Shown here: positions 37,628-44,687 of the stretch, piece after piece
How positions within the stretch are numbered: the stretch's first letter is position 1
Layout of the letters: every line of letters starts with the position of its first letter
DNA from: Actinomycetes bacterium
GTDB taxonomy: Bacteria > Auribacterota > JAJCYG01
Assembly (NCBI GenBank): GCA_029263055.1
Contig: JAJCYG010000054.1
Span: 1-64,000, forward strand
Direction: 5' to 3'
Length of the DNA: 64,000 nt
Translations under genes and position numbers: made by a program
The notes under the pieces: generated by a model
Told to the model about the DNA's origin: nothing
The model's input: only the letters and a program-made list of their open reading frames with translations
The model's database searches: none

Positions 37628-38458
37628 TTGAAGCGCACTTCTTTTTTACTCTGCTTACTTTTTCTTGTAGGCTGCTCTGGCCCCAAGCAAGCACAAATCA
37701 CAGCTTACGATCAAATCACGCTCCCTAATGAAGAAGCCACTCTTCAAGTCAAAGTAAGATCAAAGGGACTTTTTGGAAAAAACCTAAAAAACAAAAAAGT
37801 AAGTTTCTTTGATTCCACTGAAAAAAAAATTGGAGAAGGAATCACTCAAAAGAATGGAACGCTTTCCATTCGATATACACCCACTCAACAAGGTTTTCTT
37901 AAAGTAGAGGCTCGTCTCCATTCAGAAAAATATAGCGCGACACCCTCGACACACCTCCTTCGAGTCGCCAAGCCAGACACAAAGTTTTTAGTGGTTGATA
38001 TTGATAACACGATCTCAGATATTTCCCCGATTTTAATGCTCGTGAATGAAAACATAAATATTCCACCTGTAAAAGGGGCGCCCGAAACATTGCAACAGCT
38101 TTCAAAAGAACACACCATTATTTATATGACAGGTCGCGATGATGTGCTCTCACCCAAAACAAAAGCCTGGCTCAAAAGAAATGGTTTTCCAGAAGGCCCT
38201 GTTTTTTTCTGGGACTTTATGCGCACTCCTTTATCAAAAAAGAAATACAAAAGTGAATTAATCGAATTGATCGGGAGAAAATTCCAACTCATTCAAATAG
38301 GTATAGGCAACTCTGTCGGCGACGCTGCTGCCTACATTGCCAACGGCCTACAAGCGATCATCCTTCTCTCACCAGAAGAAAAAAACCGAGCAAACAGACT
38401 TCCCCGCGGTGCCAAAAAAGTAAACTCCTGGCAAGAAATCCAACAACTTCTTTATTAA
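37628..38458 (+). CDS. Lipoprotein with Ig-like and HAD (LNS2/App1-like) domains
   Basis: A 276-aa protein. The start is inferred as TTG 37628, one base after the transketolase stop, because translation from there gives a lipoprotein signal (MKRTSFLLCLLFLVGC, lipobox Cys16). Starting earlier at 37577 would place 17 extra residues before the signal. Residues about 25-115 are beta-rich and resemble an Ig-like carbohydrate- or matrix-binding fold. Residues about 118-265 are HAD-like: VVDIDNTISD (nucleophile motif), YMTGRDD (motif II), a lysine-rich KKKYKSE stretch and GNSVGDAAAY (motif IV). The TGRDD...WLKRNGFP pattern is typical of LNS2/App1-type phosphatases acting on lipid phosphates. The substrate is unknown. 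Anchoring to the outer membrane or periplasm is inferred from the lipobox. Confidence 0.8.
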   Translation: MKRTSFLLCLLFLVGCSGPKQAQITAYDQITLPNEEATLQVKVRSKGLFGKNLKNKKVSFFDSTEKKIGEGITQKNGTLSIRYTPTQQGFLKVEARLHSEKYSATPSTHLLRVAKPDTKFLVVDIDNTISDISPILMLVNENINIPPVKGAPETLQQLSKEHTIIYMTGRDDVLSPKTKAWLKRNGFPEGPVFFWDFMRTPLSKKKYKSELIELIGRKFQLIQIGIGNSVGDAAAYIANGLQAIILLSPEEKNRANRLPRGAKKVNSWQEIQQLLY

Positions 38459-38629
38459 AACTTGTTCAGCCAGTACCAAAATAAACTCAAGTATGTTTCC
38501 CCTTCACCCAGAATTTGCAGCAGACTGCGCAAAAAATGTGAGGGCAAGAATGAACTCACTGCGCCTCTGGTCCCATTAGACTTGATCTGTTGACAAAAGG
38601 GTATATAAGTAAAGGAAGATAACCACACA

Positions 38630-38790
38630 CCGAACAAGGACTGAGTAAGTCTATCTCTGGTCTTAGGCTTGAAAGCCTATCATTCGAATCAGACCCAGTC
38701 CTTGGTGTGGATAAAGCTAGATAGTATTTTCGCCATTAGGGCTACTAATGGAGCAAGCTCATTCCACAACCTGTTCGGTGCATGACCAAG
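38630..38790 (+). ncRNA. Candidate bridge RNA of the IS110 element
   Basis: Two consecutive stem-loops with internal loops lie directly upstream of the transposase. Stem 1: AAGGACTG (38636-38643) pairs with CAGTCCTT (38696-38703), encloses an inner GGTCT/AGACC stem and is capped by TAGGCT-TGAA-AGCCTA. Stem 2: TGTGGA (38706-38711) pairs with TCCACA (38763-38768), encloses AGCT/AGCT and is capped by CCATTAG-GGCTA-CTAATGG. Two loops in series match the target-binding and donor-binding loop layout of known IS110 bridge RNAs. Length and position fit; guide sequences were not matched to ends. Confidence 0.55.
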
Positions 38791-38798
38791 GAGGCTAT

Positions 38799-39824
38799 AT
38801 GAAAAAACCTAAATTCTACATCGGTATTGACATTGCTGCTGATACATTTGCAGTCTCTATTTTAACCCAAGAGAACTCTTTAGTCGCCCGAAAAGAGGAG
38901 TTTGCTAATAAAAATGGAGGTTTTACCCTACTAATAAAATGGTTAAAGCAGTGTAAAGTTAAGGCTAGTGATACCGTGGTTTGCATGGAACATACCGGTG
39001 TTTATATGGAAGCGCTGAGTGCTTTTCTCTATGCAAAAAAATTCGTTATTTGGCAAGAGTCTGCACTTAAGGTAAAGCGAGCATTTAAACTCTCTACCCA
39101 TAAGACAGATGCGGTAGACTCTGAACAAATCGCCCAATATGCGGTTCGTTTTTTAGACCAATTGCAGCCTTACCAACCAAAATCTTTACGAGTAGAAAGA
39201 ATAAAAACGCTTCTACAAACAAGAGAGTTTTTTACGACTCAACTCACTGCTAATAAAAATGCTAAGAAGGCATTAGAGAGAAAAGTGGCTAATGTAAATA
39301 AAGTGATCTCTTTTTATCGCAGTAATATTGACTCTTTGAGTAAAACGATAAAAGAGATGAATGAAGAGATCAAGCTATTGATAGATGAAGATTCTTTTTT
39401 AAAGGATCAGGTGAATCTGTTAATGAGTATTCCTTCAGTGGGGTTATTGCTATCAGCAAATTTGTTGGTTCTCAGCAATGGTTTTACTCAACAGTTAAAT
39501 GCTAAAAAGCTTTCTGCTCATGCAGGTATTTGTCCTTATCAGCATCAGAGTGGAAGTTCTATTCGTCGTCGAGCTAAATCACGCCAATATGGTCCCAAAA
39601 TACTTAGAAAATTGATGTATTTGGCCTCAATAAGTTTAAGAATGCATCATGATAAATTCAAAAAGTATTTTTTTCGTAAAGTGGAAGAAGGTAAATGTAA
39701 AAAGATCGCATTAAATAATATCGCTAATAAACTCTTAAAAATAATATGTGCTGTTTTAAAAAATCAGCAGGTATATATACTTGGCTATCGGTCTGTATCA
39801 CCTGTTTTATTAAAAAAGAGTTGA
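38799..39824 (+). CDS. IS110-family transposase (DEDD recombinase)
   Basis: A 341-aa protein. The start is ATG 38799, preceded by AAGGAGG 5 bp upstream; a longer frame from 38748 would run through the candidate RNA. The N-terminal RuvC-like DEDD domain shows YIGIDIA (first Asp, residue 11), MEHTGVY (Glu) and KTDAVDSEQIA (two Asp). A helical coiled-coil linker follows, then the C-terminal Transposase_20 domain with SIPSVGLLLSANLL and AHAGICPYQHQSGSSIRRR, including the conserved serine region. All key motifs are present and the frame is intact, so the element may still be active. Confidence 0.93.
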   Translation: MKKPKFYIGIDIAADTFAVSILTQENSLVARKEEFANKNGGFTLLIKWLKQCKVKASDTVVCMEHTGVYMEALSAFLYAKKFVIWQESALKVKRAFKLSTHKTDAVDSEQIAQYAVRFLDQLQPYQPKSLRVERIKTLLQTREFFTTQLTANKNAKKALERKVANVNKVISFYRSNIDSLSKTIKEMNEEIKLLIDEDSFLKDQVNLLMSIPSVGLLLSANLLVLSNGFTQQLNAKKLSAHAGICPYQHQSGSSIRRRAKSRQYGPKILRKLMYLASISLRMHHDKFKKYFFRKVEEGKCKKIALNNIANKLLKIICAVLKNQQVYILGYRSVSPVLLKKS

Positions 39825-39970
39825 TTTGGGTCATAGTATTCGAATGGCTTCGCACATTCGGCGCGAGGCTCCGTTCAAACACCAGTCTTGCTCTTTCCCT
39901 CACATTTTTTGCTCCGTCTTTGCGGCAACATTCCTTAAAGGTTCAGGAAAAACATACTTGAGTTTATTTT

Positions 39971-40272
39971 TACGCGTTAAATATCTTGCATCTATTCGCT
40001 GATAAACGGAGTGTCGAAATGTTGTTTCAAAGGGCATCTGAGGAGACAGGGGCCCAGAGAAAGTCACCTTCCGACAGGGGTTCCTGTAGGTGCAGCAAAG
40101 CGGAACCGGAAGGAGACCCTGCCTAAGAAGGTGAGTTTTTCTGGGTGTGGATCCGAGTATGAGTGGAGTCAGTGACTTGCCGGGGGCAAGTTACTTACGG
40201 AACGGCCCTTTGAAACAACATTTCGACACGCAGTGTGCCCTTGAATAACCAAGAGTTAAAATATCAATACAA
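39971..40272. other. Intergenic stretch holding a structured palindromic element; no gene
   Basis: No plausible coding frame is visible between the IS110 right flank and dinB. Most of it is the 40011-40229 element described separately. The remaining bases are AT-rich without recognisable signals. Confidence 0.7.
40011..40229. repeat. Structured element bounded by a perfect 25-bp inverted repeat
   Basis: Arms 40011-40035 and 40205-40229 are exact reverse complements. The 169-nt interior is GC-richer than its surroundings and folds further: a 19-nt CCCAGA...CACCTTC segment pairs with GAAGGTG...TCTGGG with two mismatches, ACAGG pairs with CCTGT, GGTTCC with GGAACC, and ACTTGCC-GGG-GGCAAGT forms a compact hairpin. 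This nesting suggests a structured RNA or a nonautonomous hairpin element. It does not match tmRNA, RNase P RNA, SRP RNA or 6S RNA as far as I can judge. Confidence 0.7.
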
Positions 40273-41358
40273 TTAAAACGGTGAGGGGAAGAGTTCCATT
40301 TGGAGTTGGAGGGGTTCTTCTTCTTCTGGAGTGGCAAAGTGAGAGACTCCGAGGCCAATCAAACGAATGGCTCGTTTTGATTCCCATAACTGTTCAAGCA
40401 ATTCTTGTCCGACAGACTGAATCACTTTAGCTTGGTCTGTGTATTGTTTGCCTGTTCGCTGGCGAGTGTGAGTTTCAAAGTTTTCGTAGCGCAGTTTTAA
40501 TGTGATGGTCTTGCCTTTAAGATCTTCTTCTTTTAACGACTTAGCCACTTCTACAGCAAGATCTGCCAAGACCCCTTGAAGCACCTCTAGATCCCGCACA
40601 TCTCGCTCAAATGTGTTTTCCCGACTCATGGACTTGGGTTGTCTGTTTGATTGAACAGGGGAATCATCTTCACCATGAGCTAAATAATAAAGCGACTGGG
40701 CTAAACTCCCAATCCGATGCACGAGCTCCTGCTTGCTGCACTCTTGCAAGTCACGAATTGTTTTAAACCCTTTCCCTTTTAAAAACTTTTCTGTCACCGG
40801 CCCCACACCCCAAATCCGGCGGATTGGTAGTGGCCGTAAAAACGCTTGTTTAAATTCTTCACGCACGACTAGAAACCCATTTGGTTTTTGTAAGTCTGAA
40901 GCGATCTTTGCTAAAAATTTATTCGGGGCCACACCCACAGAACAAGTCAGTTTTGTTTTCTTATAAATATCTTCTTTAATCCGTTGAGCAATATGAATCG
41001 CTTGCTCCAAATCAACCGCTTTATGAGTGAGGTCTAAAAAAGCTTCGTCTAAAGAAATCGGTTGCACAAACGGTGTGTTCTTTAAAAAGATTTCTCTAAT
41101 CTGTGAAGAGACTTCTTCATAACGTTTAAAATTAACAGGAAGAAAAACCGCGTGCGGGCATTTTTGAAACGCTGTGCGAGAAGGCATGGCTGAGCGAATC
41201 CCAAATTTACGAGCTTCATAACTTGCTGCAGAGATCACACCTCGGCGATCAGGAGGGGCACCCACTACAACAGGCTTGCCCCGCAGTTCAGGACGATCTC
41301 GTTGTTCTACTGCGGCAAAAAAAGCGTCCATGTCGACGTGAATAATAAAGCGCTTCAT
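40273..41358 (-). CDS. dinB: DNA polymerase IV (Y family)
   Basis: A 361-aa translesion polymerase. The palm catalytic residues are visible in IIHVDMDAFFAAVEQ (Asp9, Asp11) and PISLDEAFLD (Asp/Glu pair). VVVGAPPDRRGVISAASYEAR is the fingers nucleotide-binding block, and the helix-hairpin-helix region has IWGVGPVTEKFL. The C-terminus contains QLQMELF, a good beta-clamp binding motif, so it can be recruited by the DnaN encoded nearby. I start it at ATG 41358 rather than the TTG two codons earlier; neither has a strong Shine-Dalgarno. No LexA-type operator was recognised upstream. Confidence 0.95.
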   Translation of the reverse strand: MKRFIIHVDMDAFFAAVEQRDRPELRGKPVVVGAPPDRRGVISAASYEARKFGIRSAMPSRTAFQKCPHAVFLPVNFKRYEEVSSQIREIFLKNTPFVQPISLDEAFLDLTHKAVDLEQAIHIAQRIKEDIYKKTKLTCSVGVAPNKFLAKIASDLQKPNGFLVVREEFKQAFLRPLPIRRIWGVGPVTEKFLKGKGFKTIRDLQECSKQELVHRIGSLAQSLYYLAHGEDDSPVQSNRQPKSMSRENTFERDVRDLEVLQGVLADLAVEVAKSLKEEDLKGKTITLKLRYENFETHTRQRTGKQYTDQAKVIQSVGQELLEQLWESKRAIRLIGLGVSHFATPEEEEPLQLQMELFPSPF

Positions 41359-41403
41359 ACTCAAATTTTACCATTCAGAAGGGCTACTGTCCAGAGACCC
41401 GCC

Positions 41404-42093
41404 CTAACCCTCGTCGGTACCGTGGTTATGCTTGCGGTGACGAAGGTGTTCTTCGCGAACTTCTTCTTCCATCAATTCAGGAAGCATGGTGTTCAGGTAA
41501 GAATGGTGCTCAGCAATAGAAGGTATCAAGCGATGGCTTTTACGTAAAAAGGGTGTTTGAATCGAGTGATGTATAAAGTCAAACACCACATTGATCTCAG
41601 AGCTTTCTAATGACTCCACAATCTTAAGCGACTCTTTATATGAGAGTGTTTCAGGATGACGTATATCCCATTCTAAATGAGACAGATCTTTATCAATCTT
41701 ATCAACCACTTCTGTTGAAATAGGCTTCACTTCATCCCAAAGCTTTAATCGAGCAACCTCCACTTTCACAATCCGCAAAATCTCAGCATGCCCTTGCTCT
41801 TGAATTGAAAGCGTATGAAAAAAAGTGTTTGCCCCATCATGCTCTTTAAACATTGTTCCTAGGCGTGCATAAATATGGGAAGTCCTTAATTCAAAAGAGA
41901 TAAGCTTATCAAGCAGTAAAGTAATTTGAATTTCTTCAGGGGAAACGGGTTTAGGAATCCCTTCACTAATCACTTCTAAAAAAGTGGCGTGCCCTGGAGC
42001 AAAGGCTGTTTTTAAAAAGACTTTGAGCCCAAAACCACGAATCACAGTCCAGGGGTGCAAGAGCACATCTTTTCTTCCAATTAAGCCTTTCAT
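41404..42093 (-). CDS. Ferritin-like/rubrerythrin-like diiron protein
   Basis: A 229-aa helical protein. The segment FELRTSHIYARLGTMF followed about 30 residues later by EQGHAEIL has the E...ExxH spacing of a ferritin-like diiron four-helix bundle. A second half (about 130-200) with ESLESSEINVVFDFIHH and SHRLIPSIAEHHS could provide the other ligands. The C-terminus is His/Glu-rich. ATG 42093 is preferred over the GTG at 42102 because GGAAG lies at usable spacing. Likely a peroxide- or iron-related protein; no partner domain such as rubredoxin is visible, so the reaction is unassigned. Confidence 0.65.
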   Translation of the reverse strand: MKGLIGRKDVLLHPWTVIRGFGLKVFLKTAFAPGHATFLEVISEGIPKPVSPEEIQITLLLDKLISFELRTSHIYARLGTMFKEHDGANTFFHTLSIQEQGHAEILRIVKVEVARLKLWDEVKPISTEVVDKIDKDLSHLEWDIRHPETLSYKESLKIVESLESSEINVVFDFIHHSIQTPFLRKSHRLIPSIAEHHSYLNTMLPELMEEEVREEHLRHRKHNHGTDEG

Positions 42094-42123
42094 AAAAAAC
42101 ACACTTCCATTGTTGCGATGGTT

Positions 42124-42672
42124 TTAAGTGGAAGAATTATACTCTTTTTTGCCAAACCATTTAGAAAAATAATAAAGAGGTGTTCCAAAAAGAACGCACT
42201 CAGAGAGATAGGTGATTAGATTATGAAGGGAAAAAACACGCGTCCAAGGAGTACGATTAGCATCTAAAAATAGATCAACAGGGCTTTTGAAATAATCTGA
42301 GGAAAAAGGCCATAAAAATTGAGCGCCATGGGGAGCCCAGGTGTCGCGCGTAAAAAAATCAATGACAAGGTGAGAACCATACAAACAAAACAAGAAAAGA
42401 AAACATTTCCATCCAGAAAAGGAACAGCCCTTTCTTAAAACAAGCCATAATAAAAGGGAAATGATCAGAGTCACTCCAATAGAGTGAGATACACCTCTAT
42501 GAAATGAGTTGTAATCTCCCATAAAAAGACCTGGGATAAAGTCAAAGTCAGCTAAACTGGCTAAAAGGGGCGCAAATAAAAGCCATTTCCACTCTTTAAG
42601 CTGAATCGCTTTTTGAGTAAACAAAACATAAAGGGTGATTCCAAACAAGGAGTGCGCTATCGGAGTTGCCAT
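42124..42672 (-). CDS. YdjM-like inner-membrane metal-dependent hydrolase (DUF457 type)
   Basis: A 182-aa membrane protein with about four hydrophobic segments. Family motifs: TPIAHSLFG near the N-terminus, LASLADFDFIPGL (acidic metal-binding pair), HRGVSHSIG (His-rich core) and YGSHLVIDFFTRD. These correspond to the LexA-regulated YdjM/DUF457 membrane-bound hydrolase family, whose substrate is not established. It is first in a minus-strand run with the ferritin-like gene and dinB. In some bacteria both ydjM and dinB respond to DNA damage, but no operator is recognisable here. Confidence 0.85.
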   Translation of the reverse strand: MATPIAHSLFGITLYVLFTQKAIQLKEWKWLLFAPLLASLADFDFIPGLFMGDYNSFHRGVSHSIGVTLIISLLLWLVLRKGCSFSGWKCFLFLFCLYGSHLVIDFFTRDTWAPHGAQFLWPFSSDYFKSPVDLFLDANRTPWTRVFSLHNLITYLSECVLFGTPLYYFSKWFGKKEYNSST

Positions 42673-42866
42673 ACTACGCCTAGTGTCCTTTTTTTAATCC
42701 TATCGCAATTATAGTGGTGCCTCAAGGGATGTGGATTACTTTACTTTGAAACCGAAAAAAGAGAAATTCTTTTTTAATAAAACAAACCAAAACATTTTTA
42801 TTTTTTATTTTAACTTTCAATGTAAAATATAAAACAGCGACGGTAAAATTTATTTTTATAAAGTCC

Positions 42867-42895
42867 TTGCTTTTGTTTTTAATCGCGACTAAACT
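42867..42895 (+). promoter_or_regulatory. Probable dnaA promoter
   Basis: TTGCTT (42867-42872), 17 bp, TAAACT (42890-42895). The predicted start, near 42902, lies 27 bp upstream of a perfect DnaA box, an arrangement suited to DnaA autorepression. Confidence 0.5.
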
Positions 42896-42928
42896 CTGAC
42901 CTGTTCAAGCGGCAGCATAAGAAGTGCT

Positions 42929-42937
42929 TGTGGATAA
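42929..42937 (-). promoter_or_regulatory. DnaA box in the dnaA leader
   Basis: TGTGGATAA, the reverse complement of consensus TTATCCACA; a partial second copy (TGTGGATTT) follows at 42951-42959. Both lie between the dnaA promoter and the GTG start. Confidence 0.75.
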
Positions 42938-42974
42938 CCTGTTAATAAGTTGTGGATTTCTTTTTGGAGAAAAT

Positions 42975-44306
42975 GTGGAAACATCTGTTTCTGTTTGGCC
43001 TGAGGTCATTAAAGAACTAAAATCAAGCTTAAGCGATCAAGCGGTTGAAACCTGGTTTCATCCGATAAAACAAGTCCATGTGGTTGGTAATCGGGTCACA
43101 ATGGAGCTTCCAAACAAGTTTTTTCAAGAATGGATTCGAGATCATTACGCTTCTTTGATTAAAGAAAAATTTGAAGCGATCATGGGAGAAAAGATTGAGC
43201 TTCAGTTTAAAGTTGTCTCTCCTATGGAAAGTGGGCGAGCTGAGCTTAAAGAGCCTGTATCAAAGACCCCTGCTTTAAAAATCGAACCTCATCTTAATCC
43301 TAAATACTCTTTTGATAATTTTGTGGTGGGATCAAGTAACCGTTTTGCTCATGCTGCTTCTATAGCCGTGGCTCAAAATCCTGGAAATGCCTACAATCCT
43401 CTTTTTATCTATGGGGGAGTCGGACTAGGGAAAACTCACTTAATGCAAGCGATTGGTCAATCTATTCTGACAAAAAACCACGAAGCTAAAGTCTGTTATG
43501 TTTCAAGTGAGAAGTTCACTAATGAAATGATCGATTCTATTCAAAATAGAAACACCCTTGCCTTTAGAAACCGCTATCGCAATATGGATGTTCTTTTAAT
43601 TGATGATATTCAGTTTTTAAGTGGTAAAGAACAAACCCAAGAAGAATTCTTTCATACGTTCAATACACTTTATGACTCCAATAAACAAATTATTCTAACA
43701 AGTGATCGTCCTCCTAAAGAGATTTCAAAAATGGAAGCTCGTTTGGTTTCGCGTTTTGAATGGGGATTGGTTACAGATTTACAACCCCCTGACATGGAAA
43801 CTCGAGCGGCTATTTTAAGAAAAAAGGCTGAGTTATCAGGAGTACAGCTTACAGACGAGTTGACTTTATTTTTAGCAGAAAGAATCAAAACCAATATTCG
43901 TAAACTAGAAGGTTGTTTGATTCGCGTTTTATCCTATGCTTCTTTAACCAATCATGAACTTTCTGTTGAATTAGCTGAAGAGGTTTTACAAGATCTTTTA
44001 TTAGGTGAAGAAGAGACTTCAATCACGATTGAAACAATTCAAAAGAAAGTGGCTGAACATTTTGATATTCGGTTAGCAGACATGACTAGCAAAAAAAGGC
44101 CCCGTGCCATTGCTTATCCGCGACAAATTGCCATGTATTTAGCCCGACACCTAACCCGCTATTCTTTACCTGAGATTGGCGAAGCCTTTGGCGGAAGAGA
44201 TCACACCACTGTGATGCATGCGTGTAAATCGATCGAAAAATTGATTAAAAATGACTATAACGTTAAAGCGATTGTGAACTCTCTTGAAGGCAAAATAAAG
44301 CATTAA
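42975..44306 (+). CDS. dnaA: Chromosomal replication initiator DnaA
   Basis: A 443-aa protein. The start is GTG 42975, with GGAG 5 bp upstream; the in-frame GTG at 42924 would translate through the DnaA box in the leader. Domain I has the VETWFHPIKQ block, then a short linker. Domain III (AAA+) has YGGVGLGKTH (Walker A, about residue 146), LLIDDIQFL (Walker B) and sensor/arginine-finger segments (SRFEWGL). Domain IV ends with RPRAIAYPRQIAMYL and the DNA-binding signature GRDHTTVMHACKSI. It binds the 9-mers downstream to open the origin. Gene order dnaA-oriC-dnaN is classical. Confidence 0.97.
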   Translation: METSVSVWPEVIKELKSSLSDQAVETWFHPIKQVHVVGNRVTMELPNKFFQEWIRDHYASLIKEKFEAIMGEKIELQFKVVSPMESGRAELKEPVSKTPALKIEPHLNPKYSFDNFVVGSSNRFAHAASIAVAQNPGNAYNPLFIYGGVGLGKTHLMQAIGQSILTKNHEAKVCYVSSEKFTNEMIDSIQNRNTLAFRNRYRNMDVLLIDDIQFLSGKEQTQEEFFHTFNTLYDSNKQIILTSDRPPKEISKMEARLVSRFEWGLVTDLQPPDMETRAAILRKKAELSGVQLTDELTLFLAERIKTNIRKLEGCLIRVLSYASLTNHELSVELAEEVLQDLLLGEEETSITIETIQKKVAEHFDIRLADMTSKKRPRAIAYPRQIAMYLARHLTRYSLPEIGEAFGGRDHTTVMHACKSIEKLIKNDYNVKAIVNSLEGKIKH

Positions 44307-44687
44307 ACAGCTCTATTTTAAAGGTTTAGCGATATCTTTTTAGGTTCTGTGGGAAACAGTTAATTATGTCCCATTTTTAGGGTAAAATGCGGTTGTAGAT
44401 CATTGATATTAGGGTTGTTAGGTTCATGTTGATAACCTGTGGATAACTTGTTAATATGTGGGCCAACTTAAAGTCCTGTGGATAACATAAGGGTTATTAA
44501 CAGTTTACTAACAACTAAAACACAGGTTGTTCCTGATAGAGGGCTTCATAGAGGGAAAAAAAATTATCCACAACCCCTATGACTACTACTATTATTTAAT
44601 AATCTATTAATAATATTAAATAGAGTGTGGATATCTTAAAAGTTTATAGTTTATTTCATTCAGAAAAAATTAGTTAAGGAGGTTGGT
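44307..44687. other. Replication origin (oriC) between dnaA and dnaN
   Basis: A 381-bp noncoding region. DnaA 9-mers: 44438-44446 and 44477-44485 (both TGTGGATAA), 44564-44572 (TTATCCACA), and 44626-44634 with one mismatch (TGTGGATAT). After the third box comes a short C-rich stretch, a run of CTA trinucleotides and then an AT-rich segment (44591-44622) that should melt easily. Strand composition shifts from A/C-rich to G/T-rich on the + strand across this locus. Together with flanking dnaA and dnaN this makes it the chromosomal origin. Confidence 0.85.
44564..44600 (+). promoter_or_regulatory. Basal unwinding element: DnaA box, C-rich stretch and DnaA-trios
   Basis: TTATCCACA (44564-44572), then ACCCC, then CTA repeated three times and TTA, TTT (44583-44597). 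On the complementary strand this reads 3'-GAT-GAT-GAT-AAT-AAA, the DnaA-trio pattern through which DnaA extends onto single-stranded DNA. Position and order match the element known from Bacillus. Confidence 0.7.

Larger units (their letters stand above)
38549..39896 (+). mobile_element. IS110-family insertion sequence (approximate limits)
   Basis: A segment of about 1.35 kb between the inner inverted matches. It comprises a 250-bp structured noncoding left end, a DEDD transposase gene and a short right end. Exact ends cannot be set because IS110 elements lack terminal inverted repeats and make no target duplication. Size and gene order fit the IS110 subgroup, which has its noncoding RNA upstream of the gene. 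Confidence 0.7.
38478..39970. repeat. Imperfect long inverted repeat flanking the IS110 element
   Basis: Exact inverted matches occur at 38478-38498 against 39950-39970 (21 bp) and at 38529-38544 against 39897-39912 (16 bp), in mirrored order with 30- and 37-nt gaps. They therefore form the two halves of one diverged palindrome of roughly 75-90 nt per arm. The IS110 transposase and its upstream RNA lie between the halves. Since IS110-type elements often insert into REP-like hairpins, this is best read as a disrupted target palindrome. Confidence 0.75.
42673..42974. other. AT-rich divergent intergenic region upstream of dnaA
   Basis: About 300 bp between ydjM-like and dnaA. It contains long A/T runs (42765-42870), the dnaA promoter at 42867-42895 and a DnaA-box 9-mer at 42929-42937. 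It could form a second origin subregion as in bipartite origins, but only one exact box is present. Confidence 0.6.

Noticed and set aside
39746..39961. Open frame after the IS110 transposase
   Set aside because: It overlaps the transposase 3' end in another frame, has no ribosome-binding site and runs through the inverted-repeat half.
40011..40229. Structured element as SRP RNA, tmRNA, RNase P RNA or 6S RNA
   Set aside because: A CCGGAAGGA string recalls the SRP core, but the surrounding S-domain consensus is missing. The tmRNA tRNA-like end, RNase P conserved helices and the 6S single large bubble are also absent.
41359..42923. LexA operator for dinB and the YdjM-like gene
   Set aside because: No CTGT-N8-ACAG or GAAC-type operator was found near either start.
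42924..42974. Upstream GTG start for dnaA
   Set aside because: It would translate through the DnaA box in the leader and lacks a Shine-Dalgarno, whereas GTG 42975 has GGAG at 5 bp.
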